Positions 17,234-26,972 of a DNA stretch of 64,000 nucleotides are shown here, piece by piece. A model generated the notes under the pieces. It had not been told where the DNA came from. It was given only the letters and a program-made list of their open reading frames with translations, and searched no databases. The stretch comes from CAWAPS01 sp963783945 (GTDB lineage: Bacteria > Actinomycetota > Acidimicrobiia > Acidimicrobiales > Palsa-688). The stretch covers positions 124,001-188,000 of the forward strand of contig CAWAPS010000032.1 in NCBI GenBank assembly GCA_963783945.1, given 5' to 3'. The first letter of the stretch is position 1. Each line of letters opens with the position of its first letter. A program made the translations under genes and the position numbers.

Positions 17234-17980
17234 GTGAGTGACACCTTCCGCGGCAAGACCGCCATCGTCACCGGTGCGGCATCCGGGATTGGGGCCGCGA
17301 CGGCCCGACACCTGAGCGGTGCCGGCGCGAACGTTCTCGTAGTCGATGTGAGCGAGCAGGGAGCGGGCGCCGTCGCCGACGAGATCGGCGGGACCGCCAT
17401 CGCCATGGATGTGGCCGACCCGGACGCTTGGGACCGTTTGATCGCCGACTCCGACGGCATAGATTTCGCCCACCTGAACGCCGGCATCGTGACCTTGCCG
17501 TATCCGTACCGGATCCTGGACGTCACGGTGGAAACCTACAGGCGCCTTATGGGCATCAATCTCGACGGGGTGGTGCTGGCGGCCACGAAACTGGTGGCGA
17601 TGATGGCGGGGCGCGGCGGTGGGGCGATCGTGGCCACCGCGTCGGTGGGTGGTCTCCGCCCCTGGCCCGAGGACCCCTATTATGCCGCGGCGAAACTCGG
17701 GGTTATCGGGTTCGTCCGCAGCGCTGCACCGAAACTGGCCGAGATGGGTGTTCGCATCCACGCCATATGCCCGGGTCTGGTGCAGACCAACATCATCCGC
17801 GGCTTTGTTCAAGAGAAGATCGATGACCTGTCGTTGCCCGTCCTCGACCCGGCCGAGGTCGCCACGGCCGTCGCCGATATGCTCGCGTCGGAAGAGACCG
17901 GGCTACTGCGCACGATCATCACCGGCGAAGGTGTGCGCGATTACGACTTCGAACACGGAGTGTCGACCCCGCCGAGGTGA
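17234..17980 (+). CDS. SDR-family oxidoreductase 2
   Basis: 248 residues with T-G-A-A-S-G-I-G (13-20), acidic D38 after strand 2 (VVDVS), N-A-G (82-84), and catalytic S137, Y150 and K154 (Y-A-A-A-K). GTG start at 17234 preceded by a purine-rich AAAAGGGG. It is related to but clearly distinct from the first SDR. The C-terminal part (GVRDYDFEHGVSTPPR) replaces the common V-D-G-G ending. It probably acts on a metabolite of the same pathway as the neighbouring monooxygenase and SDR 1. It is convergent with the MFS gene. Confidence 0.9.
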   Translation: MSDTFRGKTAIVTGAASGIGAATARHLSGAGANVLVVDVSEQGAGAVADEIGGTAIAMDVADPDAWDRLIADSDGIDFAHLNAGIVTLPYPYRILDVTVETYRRLMGINLDGVVLAATKLVAMMAGRGGGAIVATASVGGLRPWPEDPYYAAAKLGVIGFVRSAAPKLAEMGVRIHAICPGLVQTNIIRGFVQEKIDDLSLPVLDPAEVATAVADMLASEETGLLRTIITGEGVRDYDFEHGVSTPPR

Positions 17981-18019
17981 CGAGGGCGTCGTTTGGCCCG
18001 GGCCGTTCTGCCAAACTCA

Positions 18020-19540
18020 TCAGGTGACCTCTGCCGCTTCTGCCGTCATCGGTTGGGGGCGATCACCCGGACCGTTTTGGCTGGTCCCGAGAGCCGGGCG
18101 TCGCTCCATGAGGACCAAAGGGATCGTAGGGAGCACGGCAACCGCGGTGATGGCGAACAGCCACCAGAACGTGCTGCCGAACGCCGCAGCCTGAGCGGCT
18201 GGTGCGATTCCGGCACTGTTCAGTTGCTGCTGCAAAACGACCGTAAGTAGGGCGGTACCGATCGATCCTCCCACCCGAATGACGATGTTCAACTGAGGGG
18301 TGCCATCGTTGATCTGGTCCGGACGCAGGTTGCGATAGGCGGTGGTCATCATCGGCATGGTCGCCAGCCCGATCCCAAACCCTCCGACAAGCATGGCGAT
18401 GCTGATGAGCGCATACGACGTGTTGGCGCCGATCATGACGAAGGGGAGGGTGCTGGCCAGGCAGATCACCCCGCCGATCGCCGAGGTGACCCCCGCCCCC
18501 AACCGGTCGGTAGCGTGGCTCGACACCCACGTGCCAATGGCCGCGCCAACTCCGCGGGGGGCCACGAGCATGCCGGTGTACACAGCGGACTCGTGACGGA
18601 CGGTCTGGTAGTACAGCGGAAGCAGAATCATGCCGCCGTAGAGCGCCGCCCCGAAGAAAAACATGGCGACGGAGGCCGCGCTGTACGCCTTGTTGAGGTA
18701 CAGCCGAACGTCGAGCAGGGGCTGTTCCATGCGCAGCGCTCGCAGGACGAACACCACCAACAGCACGACTCCAATGGCGAGAGCAAACGCCGCTCGGGCA
18801 CCGGCGTTGCCGCCCGAGGATCCCACCTCCGCCAGCCCGTAGGTCAAGGCCACGAGACCCCCGGCCGCCAATCCCAGGCCGAGCAGGTCGAACGGACCGG
18901 CGTCCTCGGGCGGTTCGGACGGCAGCCGGCGCAAGCCGGCGAACACGGCCACTATCCCGATCGGAACGTTGACGTAGAAGATCCATCGCCAGCCGGCGCT
19001 GTCCAGCAAGAACCCGCCGACGGTCGGGCCGAGCACCGGTGCGAGGACGATGGGCACGCTGACCGCGCCCATCACCCGGGCCAGGCTGCGCGACCCGGCG
19101 GCCCGGACCACGATCATCTGGCCCACCGGCATGATCATCCCGCCACCGACGCCCTGGATCACCCGGAATGCCACGAGTTCTCCAGTGGAGGTGGCCATAC
19201 CGCACAGCGCCGAACCCAGCGTGAACACCGCGATCGACACGAGGTAAAGACGCTTGGCTCCGACCCGGCGGGCCGCCCAGGCGGTGACAGGGATCACCGC
19301 CGCCAGCGCCAGCAGGTACGACGTCACCACCCACTGGACATCGTCCAGTTTCGTGTGCAGATCATGCGACAACGAGTCGAGAGCGATGTTCACGATCGTG
19401 GTGTCCAGCGCGGACATCAGCCCGCCCAGGATCACGACGATGGCGATCCTCCACACCTCGCGCGGGACCCGCCCGTCAGGCCGCACCTGCGCCGGTCCGG
19501 CGACGCTATCCGCGGACACAGAGCTGGCACCTTCGGTCAT
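18020..19540 (-). CDS. MFS transporter, DHA2 (EmrB/QacA, 14-TM) family
   Basis: 506 residues with many hydrophobic segments, consistent with 14 membrane helices. Family marks include LDTTIVNIALDSL in helix 1, ARRVGAKRLYLVSIAVFTLGSALCG (motif A region), RVIQGVGGGMIMPVGQ (motif B) and GPTVGGFLLDSAGWRWIFYVNVPIG (motif C, the antiporter signature). It would export a small compound using the proton gradient. The 3' ends of this gene and of SDR 2 converge with a 39-bp gap. Promoter and start lie in 19541-19700. Whether it exports a drug or a pathway intermediate is unknown. Confidence 0.9.
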   Translation of the reverse strand: MTEGASSVSADSVAGPAQVRPDGRVPREVWRIAIVVILGGLMSALDTTIVNIALDSLSHDLHTKLDDVQWVVTSYLLALAAVIPVTAWAARRVGAKRLYLVSIAVFTLGSALCGMATSTGELVAFRVIQGVGGGMIMPVGQMIVVRAAGSRSLARVMGAVSVPIVLAPVLGPTVGGFLLDSAGWRWIFYVNVPIGIVAVFAGLRRLPSEPPEDAGPFDLLGLGLAAGGLVALTYGLAEVGSSGGNAGARAAFALAIGVVLLVVFVLRALRMEQPLLDVRLYLNKAYSAASVAMFFFGAALYGGMILLPLYYQTVRHESAVYTGMLVAPRGVGAAIGTWVSSHATDRLGAGVTSAIGGVICLASTLPFVMIGANTSYALISIAMLVGGFGIGLATMPMMTTAYRNLRPDQINDGTPQLNIVIRVGGSIGTALLTVVLQQQLNSAGIAPAAQAAAFGSTFWWLFAITAVAVLPTIPLVLMERRPALGTSQNGPGDRPQPMTAEAAEVT

Positions 19541-19746
19541 TCCGGGCCCCGCGTCCGGCCGTCAAAAGGTTCGCGGCATAGGGGGCGGCGAACGACCCTG
19601 AGAAGCACGGTCGTGTGCCGCAGGCAACTCTGCGACCCCGTTTAAGTGCAGACCCCACGCACCAAACGTTAGGAAGACGAACTTTTGATTGTCAAGGCCT
19701 TTAGATGGCCCAGACGGACGTCCCTAAGCATGCCCGTCAGCACGAT

Positions 19747-19778
19747 GAACGGGGCGCCCCCTGGAGGGCGCCCCGTTC
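19747..19778. terminator. Strong terminator-like hairpin
   Basis: A 13-bp perfect stem (GAACGGGGCGCCC at 19747-19759 against GGGCGCCCCGTTC at 19766-19778) with a 6-base CCTGGA loop. It sits 52 bp after the stop of the minus-strand Rieske gene and upstream of the MFS start, so it should end Rieske transcription before the MFS promoter. No T-run. Confidence 0.75.
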
Positions 19779-19830
19779 GAGAACATTTCACTGGTGGATG
19801 ATCCCCTCGATGCCGAGGGGTCCGATCGGC

Positions 19831-21182
19831 TCAGCCGGCCAGGTACCTGTCCACCTCTCGATGCATGTTCGTGATGTTCTGCTCGTACCCCTCCGAGAGA
19901 CGAAGCGCCTTTATCGCCGGCGAATGCAGTCCCCGCTGCTGGCGCTCGATGTTGCTGAAGTCCTGGCGAGGAACGAGGGGCCAGGCGTGATTGTCCTCTT
20001 TGTCGAAGACCCCGTCGAACTGGGCCCGGGGGACACTCTCGTGAGGCGGCTTGAGGGTGACGGCCCAGAGTTCGAAAATGGTGGCCTCGGGATCATTGCC
20101 ATCCGGGCGGCTCCGGTAGATCTGGGCCTCCCCGAACATGGGCAGAATGAAGTAGTTGGGGAACATGAAGAACACGCCGCCCCAATGCAGGAAGCCCTCC
20201 GGCTCGAGCTGCGGCAGCGGCATGCCGGCCCCGGCGTAGTATTCGTAGAGCCGGGTCATGAACTGCTGCTGGAATTCTCCGATGTCCGTCGTGGTCTCCC
20301 GCAACCCTTCGGCGATGTAAAGGTCACGAGGGAGCGGGTAGGACTCGAGAGTGTCCCCGAGGACCCGCATACCGTCGACGGTTGAGCGCACGATGTCGTC
20401 TGGGTCGATCCCAGCCATGTGCCCGGGCTTTCCCTGGAAATACGAGTTCCCGCTGGCGAGCTGGAAGTAGTCGATCAAATCGCTCGGGTACCGCGCCGGA
20501 TCGCTGTCGAAGGCAAGCTGGGGGTGGGTCTGCATGACGTGCCAGCCTTCGAGGAAGGCCTCCTGGGCCATCTTCCAGTTGGCCTGCAACCGCACGCCTT
20601 CCACCAACGGACCTTCATGTCCCCGATGAGCAGCGGATCGAGCAGGTCGGCCACGGGGGCGAGCTGCTCCCGAAGCGGCCGGGCGTCGCGGTCCAGGTTG
20701 ATGAACACCGCCCCGCCCCAGGTGTCGACCAGGCACTCGTGCAGGGCCAGCTCGCTGTCGGTCACACACGACGGCCGGAAACTCTCCGCCCCATACACCA
20801 ACGACGACGTCCCGTCGATGTTCCAGCGCCAGCCGTGGAACGGGCACACGATCTGACGACCCCGGAACGTCCCCGACCCCACCGCCAGCTGGGTGGCCCG
20901 ATGCGGGCACACATTGTGATACGCCTTGATGTCTGCGGCTCCCGGCCCGTGCCGCACCACCAGCACCGACAGGTCAGAGATCTTGTACTCCACGTAGTCG
21001 CCCACCGCGGGGATCTCCTCGAGCCGGCACGCCATCTGCCACACGCGCGGCCACAGCCGGTCCCGCTCGGCGTCGAAGAACTGGCGGTCCAGATACCGTT
21101 GTTTCGGGATCCAGCAGGAATCCTCGATCGGGAACAACGACCCTGACGAGACCGGAGCCTCCGGCTCCAACAAATCGGTCAC
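19831..21182 (-). pseudogene. Aromatic-ring-hydroxylating (Rieske) oxygenase alpha subunit, one frameshift
   Basis: Two overlapping frames together give one full-length alpha subunit of about 450 residues. The upstream part, from GTG 21182 (VTDLLEPEAP, with AAAGAGG ahead), holds the Rieske site C-P-H and C-P-F-H-G-W for a 2Fe-2S cluster. The downstream part begins around RLQANWKMAQEAFLEGWHVMQTHP, which carries the mononuclear-iron histidines. The match switches frame near 20591: adding one C in GCGTGCGGTTG would read KACRLQANWK, exactly the family pattern. All other residues look intact, so this is either very recent inactivation or an assembly indel. It would hydroxylate an aromatic or alkyl-amine substrate with a separate reductase, not seen here. 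Confidence 0.85.
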
Positions 21183-21260
21183 GGAACATACCTCTTTCTC
21201 ATGGCGAGCGGGCCGGCTCGGACCCCCAAACGGCTCATACGAATCCCCCTGGACTATACA

Positions 21261-21275
21261 CTTGTACAATACAAG
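21261..21275. promoter_or_regulatory. Operator-like inverted repeat CTTGT-ACAAT-ACAAG
   Basis: Five-base inverted arms around a 5-base centre in an AT-rich patch (TATACACTTGTACAATACAAG), 79 bp upstream of the Rieske gene start on the minus strand. The size fits a TetR or GntR-type operator overlapping a promoter. No matching regulator gene is adjacent except the large LuxR-family protein, which normally binds different sites. Confidence 0.4.
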
Positions 21276-21542
21276 CGGTACGCAGCAAGTCGTATAACAA
21301 AGTTGATGCTAGCGGAGCCTCCGGCGGGGGGTCGGAGCGGCATCCAGAGCTGCGCTGGCATCCATGAGCGGTCGGGTCAGCGTCCAAACCCCCGCTGCAG
21401 CAGCAGCCGAAACCCGGGCGACGATTAGGCTCCACCTATTGCCGAAAGCGCCGGGCCCGTCCTCGGTGATGGTGACCGTTGAGTCGTTGGAGAAGAGTCT
21501 GAGGATGAGCACGCCGCCGAGGGCAAGGACCCGAAATATCTG

Positions 21543-21926
21543 ATGAGGGAGCGGCGGCGGGCATCGTCGAGCTCGCCCTTCGAAGCAACCATCGGTTTCA
21601 GCCGCGCCGTCAAAGTGGGCGAACGGGTGCTGGTATCGGGAACGGCCCCCATCTGGCCCGACGGAACCTGCCCACCCGACGCCGGCGAACAGGCCCGGCG
21701 CTGCTTCGAGATCATCGGCGTCGCTCTCGCCGACGCCGGCGCCACCCTCGACGATGTGGTCCGCACCCGCATGTTCTTGATCTCTGCGGACGACGCCGAA
21801 GCGGTCGGGCGGGTGCACGGAGAGCTCATGGCTCGGGCTCGGCCCGCGGCGACCATGGTCGTGGTAGCCGGGCTGCTCGATCCCCGCTGGAAGGTCGAGA
21901 TCGAGGCGGAGGCGGTCGGCGGCTGA
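21543..21926 (+). CDS. RidA (YjgF/YER057c/UK114) family protein
   Basis: 127 residues. Typical features: FSRAVKVGERVLVSGTAP, then ARRCFEIIGVALADAGATLDDVVRTRMFL, and WKVEIEAEAV at the end. Classical RidA hydrolyses reactive enamine/imine intermediates and has the Arg in R-T-R-M-F-L-like segments, present here. Members next to oxygenase genes often act on unstable pathway intermediates. It is transcribed opposite to the Rieske gene, and followed by an intrinsic terminator at 22024-22053. The large minus-strand frame covering it is a shadow. Confidence 0.88.
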   Translation: MRERRRASSSSPFEATIGFSRAVKVGERVLVSGTAPIWPDGTCPPDAGEQARRCFEIIGVALADAGATLDDVVRTRMFLISADDAEAVGRVHGELMARARPAATMVVVAGLLDPRWKVEIEAEAVGG

Positions 21927-22023
21927 GCCTGGCCGGCGGGCCCATACAGGCCGTCGCAACGACCGAATATTCAGGGAGAGGCCCGCGCCGCAGCCATTCG
22001 TAGTATTTTCGTGGTGCTGTAGC

Positions 22024-22053
22024 AAGTGCACGCTACGCGGTGCACTTTTATTA
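22024..22053 (+). terminator. Intrinsic terminator after the RidA gene
   Basis: Stem AAGTGCAC (22024-22031) and GTGCACTT (22040-22047) with an 8-base loop, followed by TTATTA. This is the clearest rho-independent terminator in the window. A competing pairing exists: GTAGC (22019-22023) with GCTAC (22032-22036) would disrupt the terminator stem, an arrangement that resembles an attenuator but may be chance. Confidence 0.75.
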
Positions 22054-22151
22054 CGCTAAGTAAACATCATTCAAACAGATGGGGCATCGCCAGGGCGTAG
22101 GGTGGCCGTGCCGCCCGATGGCACACCACCGCCACGCCAAATGCAGTTGAG

Positions 22152-25088
22152 GTGGCAAAGATGCAGCAGCGGCGCCAGCCGGTCCTAAATCCGACCGACA
22201 CCACACCCGACCTGGTCCCCTTGGTCGGCCGCCGCGACCAGGTCGGGCGGCTCAATACCGAGATCGACCAGGCGGCCGGTGGTCGCCTGCGGGTCGTCCT
22301 GCTCGTCGGCGACGCCGGGGTAGGGAAAACCAGATTGGCCGCCGACCTGGTCGCCCGGCATCGCGACCGGGTAATCCCGCTTTCCGCCCGTGCCTACCCA
22401 CTGGGCGCCACCGCCTCGCTCGGGCTGTGGGTGGAGGCCCTGGAGCGGTATCTAAGGACCATCAGCGACGAGGACCTGCTGGATCTCTGTGGCGGTCACG
22501 TCGAAGACCTGGCCTCATTGCTGCCGTCCGTCTGTGCCGCGGCCAGAGCCCGGCCCGACGGCGAGCGTCCCCGCATCCGCCTGCTCGGCGCCCTCGCCGC
22601 TTTGCTTCAGCGCCTCACCGAACGCTCGACCGTCGTCGTCACCCTCGACGACATCCATCTGGGCGACGGGTCGTCATGGGAAGCGCTCAACTACCTCAGC
22701 CGAAACCTGACCGATTCAAGAATGCTTGTCCTCCTCGCCGCCCGGCCAAGCGAGCTTCGCGAGCACGCGGTGGCTGGAGACGTGGTACGGGCCCTCGAGC
22801 AGGAAGGGCTACTTACCCGGGTCCGCGTAGACGCCCTCACCCCGGGGGATGTGAAGGACCTGGCGGCCGAGCTGCTGCAAGCGCCGGCGGGGGACGGCCT
22901 GGTCGACTGGTTGGTCGAGCGGTCGGAGGGCACTCCCCTCTTCGTCATAGGTTTGGTCAGAGCCCTTGTGGAGGAGGGGGCGGATTTGGGCCATCCCTCG
23001 CTGCGGTCGTTGCCCGAGGACCTGGCCGAACGGGTTCAGGCCCGGTTACGCAATCTTGACGGCGGGGCCCGGGCCACCCTCGAGCTGCTCACCGTTCTCG
23101 GTTGCCGGGCCGAGCTCAGCTACTTGCTCGGGCTCACCGGCCAGTCCCTGGAGGACATGGCGCCGACCCTCGAACGCCTGCAGCGATGGAGGCTGGTGGC
23201 CGAGATCGAAGAGGGCCGCGAGTTGCTCTACGAGATCGTCCACCCGTTGATCCAGGAAGCCATTTACGGCCAGATCGGAGGGGCTCGCCGGCGGGCCCTG
23301 CACCGTCATGCCGCGCGCGTCCTGGTCGAGGCGGGAAGGCACGGGGCGGCAGCCAGCCATGTCGTGCAAGCTGCCGATCCCGGAGATGACGAGGCCATCG
23401 AAATGCTCTGCGAGGCGCTGCGCCGAGCCGGCGCGGGGGAGCACCACCGGGAGGCTCTGGCCCTTCTCGAGGCGCTGCTTTTCATGATCCCGGCAGGAGA
23501 CCGGCGTTGGCGCAGGGTGGTCGACGTGATGCCCTTGACGCCCGAATGGGTGGTGGATCATCGGGCCGACGCCAGGGCCGACGTTGGAGTCAGGGCCATG
23601 CAGCGAGCCGACCAGGTGCTCGAGCGCGCAGGCGACGTCTCTCGCCGGGCGGCTGTCAAGTTCAGCCTGGGCAGCCTTCTGGCCTGGGGCATGTGCGAAC
23701 TGGAGCAGGGCCGGGAGTTGCTCGAGTCGGCCCGCGACCTTTTCGGGGAAGCGGGTGACAACGACGCCCGGTTGCTCGCCACGAACGAGCTCAGCTACTA
23801 CCTCGGGATGGCCGACAACGCGTCGGGCCACGAAACGGCGGCTCGAGAGGTCTTGCGGGACGCCTCGGCGTCGGGCAACGACTTTCTCAGCCTGCAGGCA
23901 ACATGTTCTCTCGCCTGGGCTCTCACTCTCGGTGGGAGGTACCAGGAGGCGGTAGACACCATCGACCAAGGGATCGCGTTGGCCGAGCGGTGCGACAAGG
24001 TGTACCGGCGATCGTACCTGCACGGCATGAGAGCGTCAGTTCAGCACCTGCTCGGCGATCGTCGGGCCATGGCGGAACTGGAAATGGCCAGGACCCTCAA
24101 TCCCGCTTACCGCGACACGCTCATACTCGATTTCACCGCCCAACTGGCCTGGGAATCCGGGGACCTACGGGCGGCGGTGGCCGCGGCTCTGGATCAGATG
24201 GCCTGGGACGGGGCAATAAGTACCCGGCGGGCTTTCGGAATTGGCATGGCGGTCATGGCGCTGGCCGAAATGGGGCGGGCCGACGAAGCGGCGGACCTTC
24301 AGGCCACCCTGGATGGGGCGTTCCGGGGGAAGAGCTACTGGATCCTCAGCCGGCTGGCCGATTGGTCACGCTCAGTGGCAGCGGGGCTGTCAACCGACCG
24401 ACGTTCGACCCTGGATGCGATGGCGAAGGTCGCAGAGGACGCCATCGCCAACAACTACTGGTCGTGGGGCCGGTGGATGCTGGCGGATCTCTCTGAATCC
24501 GCGGTGTACGCCCGGGAAGACACAGCCGCCAAACGAGCCCAGGACCTCCTCACAGCCGACCCGTGGGCTCCGGCCGGCGCCCCGCACGAGGCGCTCCGCT
24601 CGTTTGTGGCGGGCGCGGCATCGGCCGCCTCGGGGGAGCCGGACCGGGCGTCCGTCGCCCTGGAACATGCCGCATCCAGGTTCCACCAGGCGGGCTGGCG
24701 CTTGTTCGAAGGACGGGCCCTGGCGCTGCTCGGTTCGGCGGCGGCTCGAATTGATCGCACCCAGGCGGTTTGGGCTCTCGAAGAGGCCATAGCCGGATTC
24801 GACGAGTGCGGAGCCGTGGTAAGGCGGCAGGAGGCGCTGTCCGTCCTCGCCGGCCTGGGCTCGCGAGGTCGGCGCAAACGAGCCTACCTGATCGGTCCCG
24901 CGGCTCTGAGCAGCCGCGAGCGAGAGGTAGCCCGGCTGGCCGTCGAGGGCCTCCTGGCGCGGGAGATCGCGGCGCGGCTGTTCATTGGAGAGCGCACGGT
25001 GGAGACCCACCTGGCCAACGTCTACCGCAAGCTCGGCGTGACGTCCAAGCTCGACCTGGTCAGGAGGGCGGACGAGATCGGAATCTGA
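22152..25088 (+). CDS. Large LuxR-family regulator with N-terminal AAA ATPase (LAL/MalT-like)
   Basis: 978 residues. The N-terminal ATPase has Walker A G-D-A-G-V-G-K-T (53-60) and a Walker B-like strand VVVTLDDIHLGD (about 160-171). A long helical, TPR-like middle follows (repeated A-rich pairs such as EAVDTIDQGIALAERC). The last 65 residues are a LuxR helix-turn-helix (LSSREREVARLAVEGLLAREIAARLFIGERTVETHLANVYRKLGV). LAL regulators usually activate transcription after binding a small inducer and ATP. GTG 22152 is used as start; ATG 22161 is nearly equal. Its place between the RidA/Rieske genes and an acyl-CoA dehydrogenase suggests control of this catabolic island. Confidence 0.92.
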   Translation: MAKMQQRRQPVLNPTDTTPDLVPLVGRRDQVGRLNTEIDQAAGGRLRVVLLVGDAGVGKTRLAADLVARHRDRVIPLSARAYPLGATASLGLWVEALERYLRTISDEDLLDLCGGHVEDLASLLPSVCAAARARPDGERPRIRLLGALAALLQRLTERSTVVVTLDDIHLGDGSSWEALNYLSRNLTDSRMLVLLAARPSELREHAVAGDVVRALEQEGLLTRVRVDALTPGDVKDLAAELLQAPAGDGLVDWLVERSEGTPLFVIGLVRALVEEGADLGHPSLRSLPEDLAERVQARLRNLDGGARATLELLTVLGCRAELSYLLGLTGQSLEDMAPTLERLQRWRLVAEIEEGRELLYEIVHPLIQEAIYGQIGGARRRALHRHAARVLVEAGRHGAAASHVVQAADPGDDEAIEMLCEALRRAGAGEHHREALALLEALLFMIPAGDRRWRRVVDVMPLTPEWVVDHRADARADVGVRAMQRADQVLERAGDVSRRAAVKFSLGSLLAWGMCELEQGRELLESARDLFGEAGDNDARLLATNELSYYLGMADNASGHETAAREVLRDASASGNDFLSLQATCSLAWALTLGGRYQEAVDTIDQGIALAERCDKVYRRSYLHGMRASVQHLLGDRRAMAELEMARTLNPAYRDTLILDFTAQLAWESGDLRAAVAAALDQMAWDGAISTRRAFGIGMAVMALAEMGRADEAADLQATLDGAFRGKSYWILSRLADWSRSVAAGLSTDRRSTLDAMAKVAEDAIANNYWSWGRWMLADLSESAVYAREDTAAKRAQDLLTADPWAPAGAPHEALRSFVAGAASAASGEPDRASVALEHAASRFHQAGWRLFEGRALALLGSAAARIDRTQAVWALEEAIAGFDECGAVVRRQEALSVLAGLGSRGRRKRAYLIGPAALSSREREVARLAVEGLLAREIAARLFIGERTVETHLANVYRKLGVTSKLDLVRRADEIGI

Positions 25089-25232
25089 GCAACGTCTCGG
25101 AAGGACCCCCCAGTAACCGCAACGACCGGCCTCGCCTGGCACCGGGAATCCGTACTGGAATCCGTATCAGCCCGGAGGAGACCCGGACCCTCGCTCCGTA
25201 TGGTGAACGTCGCACCGAACTGGAGGGACGAA

Positions 25233-26393
25233 ATGGCAGTTCTGACTCAAGACACTCTCGACCACTGCGCCGCGAGGACCGCGGGATACGACCGGGAAAA
25301 CCGGTTCTTCACCGAGGACTTCGAGGAGCTCCGCGACACGGGGTACCTCTTGCTGGCAGTTCCCACGGAGCTAGGCGGCCTGGGCATGACCCTGTCCGAG
25401 GTCTGCCAGGAGGAGCGGCGCCTGGCCCGACGCTCCCCTGCCACCGCCCTGGCCCTAAACATGCACATCTATTGGACCGGCGTCGCTGCCGATTTGTGGC
25501 GCAGCGGGGACAAGAGCCTCAGCTGGATCCTGGAAGAAGCGGTGGCCGGAGAAGTGTTTGCGGCCGGTCATGGCGAGGCGGGCAACGACTTTCCCGTCCT
25601 GCTCTCCACCTCCCGGGCCGAAAGGGTGGACGGTGGCTACAAGATTCAGGCCCACAAGATCTTCGGATCGTTGACGCCGGTGTGGACGCGCCTCGGTGTA
25701 CACGCCATGGACACGAGCGACCCGGCAAACCCCAAAGTGGTGCACGCCTTTCTGCCCCGGAACACTCCGGATTGGCACGTGGTCGAGACCTGGGACACCC
25801 TGGGAATGCGAGCCACCCGAAGTGACGATACGGTCATCGACGGAGCGGTAATTCCGGACCGTTATGTCGCCCGGGTCGTGCCCGCCGGCCTGGCCGGCAC
25901 GGACCAATTCGTGCTCGGCATCTTTGCCTGGGCCGAGCCTACATTCGCCAGCATGTACCTCGGGCTGGCGGAGCGAGCCCTCGAGCTGGCCGTAGCCGGG
26001 GCCAAAAAGCGCACGTCCATCGGGCTCGGCGGCCGGGCACTTGCCTACCATCCGATGATCCAGCACACCATCGCGGAGATGGTTATGGAGCTCGAGACCA
26101 TCACGGCCCACGTCGAACGTATCGCCTCGGACTGGTCGGCGGGGGTCGATCACGGAATGCTCTGGCCGGCCAAGCTGGTCGGAGCCAAGTTCCGGGCCGT
26201 CGAGGGGGCCAAGCGAATCGTCGACATGGCCATGGACGTCTCGGGCGGGACGGGGATGTTCAAATCCAACGAGCTCGAGCGCCTGTATCGGGACGTTCGA
26301 TGTGGCGGCTTTCACCCCGCCAATAGCGCGCTGGCCCACGAGATCGTAGGCAAGACCGCACTCGGAGTCCTCGGCGACGAACCACGCTGGTAG
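25233..26393 (+). CDS. Acyl-CoA dehydrogenase family protein
   Basis: 386 residues from ATG 25233, six bases after GGAGGG; an upstream GTG-type start would add 11 residues. The acyl-CoA dehydrogenase fold is clear: VPTELGGLGMTLSEVCQEERRLAR, FAAGHGEAGNDFPV (FAD/substrate loop), VETWDTLGMRATRSDDTVIDGAVIP, and DVSGGTGMFKSNELERLYRDVRCGGFHP at the C terminus. The catalytic base cannot be fixed by eye. Several family members in such islands are flavin monooxygenases or thioester dehydrogenases of unusual acids. It follows the LuxR gene by 144 bp and precedes the OsmC gene. Confidence 0.88.
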   Translation: MAVLTQDTLDHCAARTAGYDRENRFFTEDFEELRDTGYLLLAVPTELGGLGMTLSEVCQEERRLARRSPATALALNMHIYWTGVAADLWRSGDKSLSWILEEAVAGEVFAAGHGEAGNDFPVLLSTSRAERVDGGYKIQAHKIFGSLTPVWTRLGVHAMDTSDPANPKVVHAFLPRNTPDWHVVETWDTLGMRATRSDDTVIDGAVIPDRYVARVVPAGLAGTDQFVLGIFAWAEPTFASMYLGLAERALELAVAGAKKRTSIGLGGRALAYHPMIQHTIAEMVMELETITAHVERIASDWSAGVDHGMLWPAKLVGAKFRAVEGAKRIVDMAMDVSGGTGMFKSNELERLYRDVRCGGFHPANSALAHEIVGKTALGVLGDEPRW

Positions 26394-26462
26394 GGCTAGC
26401 AGCCTCGGCTCGGAGTCCTAGCCTCGTCGGCGCAGACAACTATTCGGAGATGAAAGGTCGAG

Positions 26463-26963
26463 ATGGACGCTGACGAGCTGCGCCGGGTGCAATCACCGCT
26501 GAAGGATCAGTACCGGAGCGATCCCCGTTCCGCCATATTCACCTTGCGAGCCGAGGGATCGCTGGCTGACACCGACGTCGCCTGCTCGGTGCAGACCGGG
26601 CAGGCGCTCGTCGAGGCGGGGCTCCATCCCGCCACCGGCGGCGACGGGACCTTCGCATGCTCGGGAGACATGCTGCTACAGGCTTTAGTCGCCTGCGCCG
26701 GAGTCACCCTGCGGTCGGTAGCGACCTCCCGGGGCATTACGGTCGGGGGCAAGGTCCGGGCCGAAGGTGATCTCGACTTCCGGGGCACGCTGGGAGTGGA
26801 CCGCGACGCTCCCGTCGGGTTCCGAGCGATTCGGCTCCAGTTCGATCTGGACTCCCCCGCCGAGCCCGGGGAGCTGGAGAAGCTGATCGCCACAACCGAG
26901 CGGTACTGCGTCATTTTCCAGACCCTTTCCAGACCGCCAGAGCTGTCGATCATGAGGACGTGA
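26463..26963 (+). CDS. OsmC/Ohr family peroxide-reductase-like protein
   Basis: 166 residues. The two redox cysteines of the OsmC fold are visible: C78 in LLQALVACAGVTLRS on the central helix, and C149 in T-T-E-R-Y-C-V-I. An additional C66 lies in FACSGDM. OsmC proteins reduce organic hydroperoxides or act on thiol adducts in the cytosol. It lies 69 bp after the acyl-CoA dehydrogenase gene and may be co-transcribed. It is convergent with the following GNAT gene, separated by only 9 bp. Confidence 0.87.
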   Translation: MDADELRRVQSPLKDQYRSDPRSAIFTLRAEGSLADTDVACSVQTGQALVEAGLHPATGGDGTFACSGDMLLQALVACAGVTLRSVATSRGITVGGKVRAEGDLDFRGTLGVDRDAPVGFRAIRLQFDLDSPAEPGELEKLIATTERYCVIFQTLSRPPELSIMRT

Positions 26964-26972
26964 CCACGTCGT

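Noticed and set aside
18515..19645. 376-residue plus-strand frame opposite the MFS transporter
   Set aside because: Very rich in His/Gln/Arg, no family features, and lies fully opposite a clear 14-TM transporter.
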